Assembly: GCF_958450345.1 (NCBI RefSeq)
Contig: NC_088780.1
Location: forward strand, 2,044,501-2,108,500
Source: Calliphora vicina
Lineage: Eukaryota; Arthropoda; Insecta; Diptera; Calliphoridae
DNA: 64,000 nucleotides
Direction of reading: 5' to 3'
The position numbers were made by a program, and so were the translations under genes. The notes beneath the pieces were generated by a model, which was not told the origin of the DNA, made no database searches, and saw only the letters and a list, made by a program, of their open reading frames with translations. The number at the start of each line of letters is the position of its first letter. Positions within the stretch are counted from its first letter, which is position 1. Positions 46,201 to 55,609 of the stretch are shown here, in pieces.

Positions 46201-49200
46201 CTGCATGAACATAACTTTTGGCATAAAACTTATGAAAACCGTACGTACCCACGGTGACATCTTGTGCGTTGAGGGAGATCTAAGAGAAATTTTGTATCGG
46301 ATTAAAATGTAATCGTTGCAAATGATGAATAATGAATAATATGTATATACTAGTTAATAGATTTATTATAGATCTTGAGTCTTTTGGTTCACACTTACCG
46401 AAAATGTATGTTTAATACACACACAGTTGTCCATACAGACAACGATACCAGTATCATTGTAAATAGTAGATATTTGCCTAGTAACGGTACTGCCAATGAT
46501 GTTGGCGGTATAATTTCAGCCAAAAGGAGGAAGAACACAGTCAAAGACACAAGAATAGAAATACATAACGTAACCTGTCAACGATATGTATGTAAATCGA
46601 TCGATACGATGGATGTATGCCAATCGAATTCAATCGCATCGCATTGCATTGCATCAATATTAACAGAAGAAATAGAGGAAGTAAGGAAGGACGACATTGT
46701 ATTTTTCTTTTTTTTTTATTTAATTTTTCATGTTTCAATCAACGATTTTGTAATTTAAACATACATAAGTAGTATACACACACTCAAACACGTTTACTCA
46801 TACATACATACAAACATAAGCGAATTGAACATTTAATATTGTAATGAATACATACTTACTTACTTACTTACATACACATACAAACAAACAAAAAAAAACA
46901 CTCGCTTACATACAGACTTATACATTAGGAAGGACCTTATTTTCGATGCTCTAAAATTCTTTATGGTCATCTAAATACCAAATCCAAAAATGGATAACGT
47001 TTAGAGGTTGCACATTTTATTTGAGGATTAAAAACAATCATTTAATCGACGGAAAAAAGCATCAAAATTCTAAAATTTCACTTTAGATTGTTTCTTTGCG
47101 TTGTAATTTTGAATTTCTATGTCCTTATTACCCTTATAGGAGCTCTCAATTGTCCAAGACACCACACTAAAAATTGTTAAAATTATAAAAAAACATGAAA
47201 TTTGTTTGTTAAGGTTTATATAGACGGCAATACTGAGTATGTATTAATACTTTTCAAATTTAAAATATTATTCAAATCATCCAGTTTGTCAAGAAATCAT
47301 TTTGAAAAAAACATTTCATGTTTACACGGCAGTAACTATTGGAAATATTTTTATATTGATTGTTGATGTTTTTCTGCAAATTTTATTTATTTTCAATATT
47401 TTCTTCACGTTAATTGTTTGCATTATTTCATGGAAATAAAAACTTTTCGAATTGTTTTAACAAATTTATAAGTACCGACCGTAAATCAAAAAAATCATTT
47501 GTATTATTTGAAAATCAAATAACATTTTTCTTTAGACTATGAAATTGTATTATGATACATAAGTTTTTCACAAATATTAATACTCAGTATTCCCGTCTAT
47601 AAAAGCCTTTAATAACTATTTTTGTATTCTATTCTATTATATTCCATGATTATTAAAAACAAGTAAGAAAACTATATTTGGCTGTGCAGAATCTTATGTA
47701 CCCTTCACCAAATAATACTTTAAAATATAAATTTTAAATATTTTTAGGTAAACAAAATTAAAAAAAAATAATTTTCATTTCAAACTTTTTTTTAATTTTT
47801 TGGTGAAACAAATTTTATGCCAAACTTTTTTTTTAATATAAATTTTTTTTTTTAATCTACAAAAATATTTTATTTTAAAATTTATTAATGTATAACATTT
47901 GGTGAAATAAAAATTCGGCTTAAAAAACATTTTTCCCGATTTTGACCCATTGTAAGTCCGACTTGCTATGGCGTTGCAAAGGTCTTCATTATTCTATCAT
48001 TAGATATCAGTATTGACTTAGTAATTCAGATGTTGATAAAAAAAAATAGGTAAAAAATCTAGGTCCTTATATCTCAGACATTTGTGGGCCGATTTTAAAT
48101 AGCAACCGAACCGAGTCTATAGAGGTTATATTGATGTATGAATCATGTATGTAAGTTGTTTGGGGCTACGGAAAGTTGATTTCAACATACAGACTAACAT
48201 GGCTATATCGATTCCGCGCTCCGCTATAAAAACAAAATCTATATACATTATAAAAATGAAAAGGTCCATGTATGAAATGGCAATACGTGAGAACGGTGGA
48301 GCGATTTGGCTGATTTTTTTGTAAAGAAAAAAATTAAAAAATTCGGAAATTTTAATTTTCAATATATTTTTATTATATTATATTTTTCACTTCTCATTTT
48401 CCTTAATAAGAGAAATTTTTTGGAGAAACTTGATGAACTAACATTAACAAATAGCTACCTGGCGAAGTCGGGGCGGGCCGTTCAGCTAGTAAGTAATAGA
48501 AATTGAGAACCAAAAAAGGACTAAGTCGCCTGTTATATTTAATTTGAATTTTTTCAACACCGAAAACTTTTTCAGCATTTGGTTTTTTGAAGAACAAGAA
48601 CAATTTTAGACATTGGTAGCATCGAAAATCGAAAAAGTTAAAAATAAGGGCCTCCCTATTTTAAATACAAACTTGTTTAAGTGCTATATTTAACTTTAAA
48701 CTTTAACAGGACTATCAATCAATCAATCGGAATAGCAAGACAAAACTTAAATTGACCACTTATAGATGTGACATTTTAATTTGAAAATTCCATCAATATT
48801 TGCTGTCTTTAAAATTTTCAAAATTATTTGGTAAATTTCGAAGATTATCATTATTTCAGGCAATTAACTTTTAATGATAACACTTGATAAGTAAGTGACT
48901 TAATTGTGTATATGCAGTTATAAATTTAATTTGAATTAAAGTGACAGTAATGTTTATAACGTTTATGTTCACTATTTATATTGAAATTATTTTTAATTAC
49001 TGTTGAATATTTAACTATAATAAGAATGAGTTATGATACATAATATGTACTTGTTCAAATGGCCACCAAAGTTGACCCATACCTATGTATGAACAGTGAA
49101 TGAATGTTTATAACAATTTTCATATTTATCACAAACAATTTTTGTGATCATACAGTGCCATACCATGTCAAAACTTTAAAGTTACCCAGTGTGAAATTGG

Positions 49201-52200
49201 CGAAATTGAAACTTAATTTGATTCACTCACATTTACTTAACATACGTACTTAACAATAAACAATTTAATATAATACAATATGGCTACCATACATACACGA
49301 AATGTTAACAATTTTTTAATTATTTTTTTTGTTTAAATGCACACACAACACAACTACACAATCGATACGAATATGGATTTCATAATTATAATATTGATTA
49401 ATATTGATTCACAAAATACATTCGATGATATTTACGTTATGAAATTTCACTACTCTTGAATTAATACAACAAAATGATCAATACACATACAGTACATTTG
49501 TATTTGGCTTGTATTTACACATATATGCACATTAGGGTGATCCCATATGAAAGTTTACATCTTCTTATGATAGAACAAACATTTTGAGAAATGCTATTTT
49601 AAAATATTTTAAGTAAACTTTCATTTTTCTATTGTACGTTTATCGAGGCCACCTTAATGTACATTAAATATGTATATATAGTACACATACTAGTATGTAT
49701 TTAAATATGAATTTCAATTTTACGATTATGATCAGTTGTGTTAATTTTAAGATATATATTTTTTTTAATAGTCAAAGAAATAAATATTTTATAAGCAAAT
49801 AAAAAGGTAATCATGAAATTATAAGAAAAATAAATCAAAATTGTGGTGTATAAGATGAAATTGAATATGAAGAGCAGAGTTCCAATAGAAGGGAAATCAA
49901 ACAAAAGGTTAAAACATTTTAGCTTCAGATCGTTAGTAACAGAGCATGCAAACATTAAAATAATTTAACTAGTTTCATACAAGTTTGTACGTACTACATT
50001 TTAAACAATTAAATATAAAGTTGTAGCCGATCTTAACTGATCTTGTTAATAATAAGCCAACACAATTTACAATCAACTCAAACAAAAAAACAAAGAGAAC
50101 AGAAACAACAGAATAGAAGAGAGAATGGTAAATCACGCAAATCTCACCTTTTCACCCGAATCACTTGGCAAATAAAATACCAACACCGTTAAGAATGTCA
50201 ATGCCACACATGGTATAATCAAATTGACTGTATAAAATAAAGTCTTGCGACGCATTGTCAATTTAAATGTAATATCTGTGAAGAATATCAAAAGTAATAC
50301 GTTAGTTTAACATTATCAGCACTCTAAAACATATTTATTGTTTCAAATTTACCAGAGAATGGCTCTAAAGTATCGGGATAATATTCTTCATTCTTCGTAG
50401 CAGGAACTTCCAAAATGTCCCATTCGACAGATAAGTAAAATTCACTTAAATCAATTCCAATATGCACTAGATTGCTACCAGGAACCTGTAATTATTTCAA
50501 ATAGTTTATTAAAACATGATATGTATAAGAATATGGTTTCCAACATAGAGAATTATACATAGAGACGAGACACTCCGATTTGTCAAACAAAAATACAACA
50601 AATCATATGTCGGATACAACAACAAAATACATTGACTAGCATGTATTTTGTTGTTGCCAGAGATAGGTTTTTGACAACAGACTTAGGTTTTTGACAATTA
50701 CGTCTCGTCTCTATGTTACCCTATGGTTTCCAAGATAACACAAACAAAAATAATCATTTCCAATAATATTACTAAGAATACTTGGAAAAATCCGCACTTA
50801 CATATTTACATTTTTTTTTTGAGTTTTAGCTAGGGATGTTCGATTAACATTTTGATTATTCATATCCATAATTAATTGAATAATTTTTATTTTAATTGTT
50901 CAAAGGTTATACTTTGGTTCAAAGCAATAATAAGTTACAAATGATTAATCAATTAATTGATTAATCAGAATGTTTGGTTAGTCTATTACAGTGCACTCGC
51001 GATAATATGAACACAGAGTTGAAATCTAAATCAAAAAGGTAGTGGCTAAATTCAAATTCAATTGCTTAATAATTTTTGAACTTCCCTAGCTGTTGATATG
51101 AATTAGATGCCATTCGCAAATATGAACATTCTTGCAAAAGTGAACTGGCCTGGTTTTAATTAGTTCATATTATCGCGAGTGCACTGTAATCGCACATCCC
51201 TGGTTTTATACTTTTTTTATTAAATTATTAAAATTTTAAACTTATATTAAATAGTTTACATACATATGCATGAATATTTCGTTTTTTTAAGTCGAGATTT
51301 TTTGACTAAATATGATATATGAGCGGACCATTTATCAAAATAAATGAAAATCTAGGCTTACAAAAAAAACAAGAGTTAGGGCCTTTTTATATTAAGGTAA
51401 CAATATCTATTAGTGTTCATTAGGATGCCCCTTTTATGTTCAGTAATGGCTGACTCTAATTTGATGCTTGTGTATGAGAAAAGTCAATTGGTTGCTTTAT
51501 AAATCCAGGTAATCTAGCGTGAAGTCAATTGTCACTTTAGTGTCTCTAAGTAATCTAGAGTGTAGTCACTAGTATGTTTACATTTTTCACTTGAGGTATA
51601 AGCCATTTTACATTCCACAAATTATATAATGCTGGGTGTATTTGCATTTTACTGTCCCTTGTTAGATCAATCTGTAGTAATTTCAAAACACTAATTATAT
51701 TTCTATTTAAGATTTAGCTTCTTTACACCCCACTAATATTTTCTGACAAAGTCAGTTAATATATTACCCTTTAACGTGATTTTTAAAATAATTTTATATT
51801 ATACTTTAGAGACTGTTATTTTATTTACGCCAAGTAATCTAGAGTCGGATCATATTACACAATTTTGTTACTAGCATTACCATACATAGATGACAACTAG
51901 ATAGGTAACTGAGAGTCAAAAATCTAAGTCTGTTGTCATAAACCTAATTCATGAGAATGTATTGCATGTATTTTGTTCAGTGTTTAAAAAGCTACGAAAC
52001 TAAAAAATTTTTAACTGTTGCTACAACTACTGCTTCAAAAAAGTGCATGTAGCGGTAGCATTTGTCTTTTTTCGTTCTTGTTTTTTTTTTAAACTACTGC
52101 TACCATCAAAATATAAAACTCTTAACAGAGCAGTAGTAATAAAACATGAATTGTAAATGGAGTAGTAGCATAAAAATACAAATCATTGCTACTGCTCTAT

Positions 52201-54870
52201 ATCGAATTTTAATTTTTATTATTTAGAAATAAGGTAGCAGTTAAGTAGCATTTGATGCAGCAGTTAGCAATAAAAGTAGTCAAAAAAGAAAATCTTCAGT
52301 CATAACACCAAAATTGACAGAATTAAACACTGTGTGTTGTTTTTGTTTTGAGAGTGTTTGAAAGAATTATTCGTTTTTATTCGTCTCAGATGTTCGTGTT
52401 GCTAACAGAAAGATCGTGTTGTCTGTGTGTATAACAAAAAAGCCAAACTTTTGTTTACAACACGACCAACATACACAAATATACATTCACAACAACAACT
52501 TTTTTGGCTGAAGATTTTTATTTTTGACTTATTTTATTGCTACCTCAACTGCTACTTCAACTGCTACTTCTTCTACTACCTCAACTGCTACTTCTATTAC
52601 TCCTAATTTTAAAATTAGCAGAATTAATAAAAAACTAATGACTCTGCTACATCAAAACGTTTTCTTTTTTAAGGCAGCAATAGAAAATAAATTACTCTGC
52701 TACTTTTAAATTTTTCTTTTATTGGTGCTACTACAACTACTGCTACCAAAATGTATAGTAGTAGTAATTGATTGACTCCGAGTTTTTATTAATTTTTTAA
52801 CTAGACTACTTCTGTTTTTTCGTTGCTACTGCTACTTGTAGTCTAGTTTTTTAAACACTGATTTTGTTATTGTATCACCCGTATGTATGAAAAGAGAGTA
52901 ATGTTTTCCATTGATATTTCTATCTCCTTCCGTTCTATGTGTTTATTCTATGGTTTATACATTATTAACTTATTACCCCCATTAACACGAAGTCTGGTTA
53001 TGCCTTAACTAATAGTTATATTGTCGGTTAAAATTATTTTTGTATGAAAACTGTCACTATAACTATTAGTTAACATATAACCAGACTTCGTGTTACTGCG
53101 GGTTAGAATAATAGAGTTCATTGATGTCGATTAACTTCCGCTTAGGATACGTACATTATTCAATTAATAGAATAAGAGTATTATTTTAGACTAACTCATT
53201 GATGTCAATCTGAATATGTGTAACCGGTATGTTAATGCCATTGGTTGACTACTTTGGGCCAGCTATCACAGTCTCATTGTCATTTATGTTGGGCCAACAC
53301 ATGTTAAAGTAATTAATCATGTAGCTAATTATATAACTAGTGATCACACTAAATGATCATTAGTTCGGGACATTAGTTCACCCAGAACTGCTGGGTAGTT
53401 ATTATTTTTCCATGTAGTCAAACACTGTACCTACATACCAACACAAGTACATTATTAACATGTTAATGCTTTTATTTTATTTGTTTTTTTGTCACACCTA
53501 CCTGATCTAAATGTTTCAAATCCACTTGTGCCCCATTGTATGTCCATGAACCAAATTTCATGAAACAAATTTGTTCATCGTATGGAAAATATTCGACATT
53601 CATTTCACACGATGATTTGTAAATAGCTGGTGGCTCCCAAAAGACTTCGCCCGTGTATTTCAAAGTTGCTTTTGTCATCAAGGTTACCTAAATATGTATA
53701 TTTATACAGAATATTGTTAGACAAATTTAATTATTTAAATGGACCCTAATTTTTAAATCATGTCACCAAAGTGATATTTATATGGAAAGCAAAAACAAAA
53801 TTTCAAAAATTTTAAAAATTTGTTTTTGTTTTATATAAAAAATTTTCAAATTTTGAAAGGAAATTCAACGCTTGAATTTTGGTGCGTTTGTTCTGTTAAT
53901 AATTTGTATATAAAACAAAACAAAAATTTCAAGTGATTTATAAAATTAGGGCCTAAATATTAGTTTATTTTAAAGCTCAATTAAACATAGTAATAAATAC
54001 TATAATTTAAATCTGCAAAAAAACTTGTTGCTGGCTCGTATTTTTCAAACAATAAATGCATGAACATCCGTTCCATTATTATAATACACATATATTTTTT
54101 GTATAGAAACATATGTACCTCATAGTTACCGTCCCAATTGTTATACAATACAATATCTGGCACCCAAATATGTTCAGACGGTACGTACAGTTGCTCAACT
54201 CCACCGTATTCTTCAGGATCCCAACGTAATTTGTAATCAAACCAGCGCTATAAAAATATCCAAAATTAACATAATAAATTAAGAATATCGAATATCATTA
54301 GGAAGTACCTGTTTAACCCATAAATTAGTTGTCATCACTTGATTTCTTAGATTGACTTCAATTAATTGCGACAATTTAAGGCCCAGCCATACGGTTAGTG
54401 TTTCCGTATTATTGACTACTGGTCGAATGAGGCGATTATAATTGCTTAAAAGATCATCGTACAAACGTTTAGTATCAGGATTGGCTTCAAAACTTAAGGG
54501 AGCTAAAAGACCGGAAAGAAAAAATAAGTAAATAATCTCTTGTCAATAAAACCTGTTGCTTGCTTGTTGATTATAAACAAATGTTGATTGTAAACAAATG
54601 TTTGTTAGTAAACAAAAGAAATATTCTCTCTCTCACTCCCTTCCGGTTTGCTGCTTCTTCTTAGAAGAAGACATGCGTACTTGAGGGGTGGATTCACAAA
54701 GGATACACAAAACCATAATTGAACTACATACAAATTTATCTTGTACAATGTAGTTTATTTTAAATTCAATGAGTATTTATTTAAAAAAAAAAAACACTTT
54801 TTCACATCTTACCCATTGAATATGTATGAGAAACTAAAAGAAAAATTAATAACAATGATAGTTGTGACAT
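43244..54870 (-). CDS. nAChRbeta2: Nicotinic acetylcholine receptor subunit, beta2 type
   Basis: A ligand-gated cation channel subunit of fly central synapses. Eleven coding exons: 54870-54813, 54502-54309, 54247-54119, 53687-53502, 50485-50353, 50275-50148, 46574-46399, 46279-46124, 46028-45949, 45020-44914, 43459-43244. All have GT/AG borders, and the sum is 1563 nt, 520 residues with no frame break. Residues 1-20 are a signal peptide (MSQLSLLLIFLLV). The extracellular domain holds the Cys-loop C154-C168 with 13 residues between. TM1 lies about 246-267, TM2 about 277-297, TM3 about 309-331, a short cytoplasmic loop follows, and TM4 is about 456-478. Loop C (EEYYPDTLEP, about 222-231) lacks the vicinal cysteines of alpha subunits, so it is a non-alpha subunit. 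The sequence fits Drosophila nAChRbeta2 (SBD) as I remember it. Introns of 3.6 and 3.0 kb are full of transposons. Confidence 0.93.
43460..44913. repeat. nAChR last intron with a family A DINE-1-like fragment
   Basis: The segment 44,570-44,825 carries TTGTATGGGGGCTAG, AATAATGGACCGATTTC, CGCACAAGGTTTACATGGACAGC and GAGTCGATCGGTATAG, the internal part of family A, without its ends. The rest is simple sequence (GTGTGTGT at 43,608-43,625). No alternative exon was seen. Confidence 0.6.
47212..47608. mobile_element. Harbinger-like MITE in an nAChR intron
   Basis: Ends AGGTTTATATAGACGG and (complement) AGGCTTTTATAGACGG, flanked by TTA (47209-47211, 47609-47611). Arms continue with CAATACTGAGTATGTATTAATA against TATTAATACTCAGTATTCCC. 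397 bp, non-coding. Confidence 0.82.
47660..48237. repeat. DINE-1-like element, family B, in an nAChR intron
   Basis: Starts AACAAGTAAGAAAAC, TATATTTGGCTGTGCAGAAT hairpin, CTTATGTACCCTTCACC. It loses the family near 48,237, where a small Helitron begins; the expected tail is not found to its right, so it is truncated. Confidence 0.68.
48238..48488 (+). mobile_element. Small Helitron, 251 bp
   Basis: Starts TCTATATACATTATAAAAAT after A (48237) and ends GGGCCGTTCAGCTAG before T (48489). TC start, CTAG end, AT target. It sits at the broken edge of the family B repeat in an nAChR intron. Confidence 0.75.
49530..49659. mobile_element. Short mariner-type MITE in an nAChR intron
   Basis: Ends CATTAGGGTGATCCC and GGCCACCTTAATG, with arms including ATGAAAGTTTAC and GTAAACTTTCAT. 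The right flank is TA, the left is CA, so the duplication is imperfect. Same terminal class as the 24.3- and 59.5-kb elements. Confidence 0.68.
50536..50732. mobile_element. Foldback element with CATAGAGACGAGAC arms, in an nAChR intron
   Basis: CATAGAGACGAGAC near 50,560 and GTCTCGTCTCTATG near 50,713 are inverted. The phrase TATGGTTTCCAA stands on both outer sides, a possible duplicated target. Related to the element at 33.6 kb. Confidence 0.6.
50831..51202. mobile_element. hAT-like MITE carrying a nested pogo-like MITE
   Basis: Outer ends TAGGGATGTTCGATTA and (complement) CAGGGATGTGCGATTA, flanked by GTTTTAGC and GTTTTATA (6 of 8). CAGGGATGTGCGATT-type ends fit hAT. A 198-bp TA-flanked element at 50,989-51,186 lies inside it, close to its right end. 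Confidence 0.65.
50989..51186. mobile_element. Pogo/Tigger-like MITE
   Basis: Perfect 25-bp inverted ends beginning CAGTGCACTCGCGATAATAT, flanked by TA at 50,987-50,988 and 51,187-51,188. CAGTG..TCGCGATAAT-type ends with TA targets resemble pogo-family MITEs. Its perfect ends suggest recent insertion. Confidence 0.85.
51978..52860. mobile_element. hAT MITE rich in CTACTGCTAC repeats
   Basis: Ends CAGTGTTTAAAAAGCTA and (complement) CAGTGTTTAAAAAACTA, flanked by a perfect ATTTTGTT duplication (51970-51977, 52861-52868). The 8.6-kb repeat shows the empty site GTATTTTGTTATTGTAT. The interior is dominated by variants of ACTGCTAC and GTAGCAGTAG in both orientations. The small ORF at 52,524-52,709 with its Ala-Thr-Ser repeats comes from these. 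883 bp, no transposase. Confidence 0.93.
52976..53102. mobile_element. Harbinger MITE in an nAChR intron
   Basis: Foldback with CCCCCATTAACACGAAGTCT at the left and AGACTTCGTGTTACTGCGGG at the right, flanked by TTA (52973-52975, 53103-53105). Arms of about 50 bp. 127 bp. Confidence 0.88.
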
Positions 54871-55609
54871 CTTTTTACAAAACGATATTCGACGGAAGTT
54901 TTTACATAATTTATTACAGAAATTCCTTTATATTGTTGCGACGATGATGTTTTATATAATAGATGATTATTACTACTGACTGAATCAATAAGAGCATGAT
55001 GCTGAGTATCACATCCGTATCAGATTTTAGGGAAAATCACAAAGTTATCAACACTGGATTTAGCAAATATAAGCAGTGTTGCCACCAAGGGAATTCTAAA
55101 TTACACATTACAGATTCCTAAACATCAGATGAAAAATTTCACATGCTTTATAATATTTTGTTTAAAACTAAACTTACTTTCCTTGCCCCTAAATATTTTT
55201 AATAAAATTGACATACCGTGGGCATTCTACGGTTATTAAGAATGTTAATAAAATTATTTTTCACAATCACCTGATATGAGGCGTGTCTGATCCAACAACC
55301 AGTATTGGATATTATATATTCAGGTTTCTGTATAACGCTTCTTATGATTGTTAACATGTTGAAGAAGACAACATGGTTTATTGACTCAAAACAAGACATT
55401 TTCTCATGTGTAATTACACATGAAGTGGTAGCACTGAACATAAATGCAACCCTGTCGGAAAATGTTGTACTGTATATTCATATATACTGTTTAAAGGGAG
55501 AAAATCCGTTGCTAAGTAACCGTTATTTTTTTTAATAGTAACAACAAAAAAGCCATTTCAGAAACTCTTGAATCAATAATAAATTTTAAAATAATAATTT
55601 CTAACAACA
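54871..55609. promoter_or_regulatory. Divergent promoter region of nAChRbeta2 and DZIP1
   Basis: 739 bp separate the two start codons on opposite strands. TGGTAGCACT at 55,426-55,435 is repeated upstream of TSR2 at 60,699-60,708. GGTGGCAACACT lies on the minus strand at 55,086-55,075. Both loosely resemble the fly core-promoter element Motif 1 (YGGTCACACTR), with mismatches. Start sites cannot be placed from sequence alone. The ORFs at 55,199-55,535 have no support. Confidence 0.45.

Noticed and set aside
46375..46758. 127-codon plus-strand ORF
   Set aside because: It is the antisense shadow of nAChR exon 46574-46399 plus intron sequence; the real coding strand is minus.
52524..52709. Ala-Thr-Ser-rich ORF
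   Set aside because: Direct translation of the CTACTGCT repeats inside the hAT MITE; no homologous protein expected.
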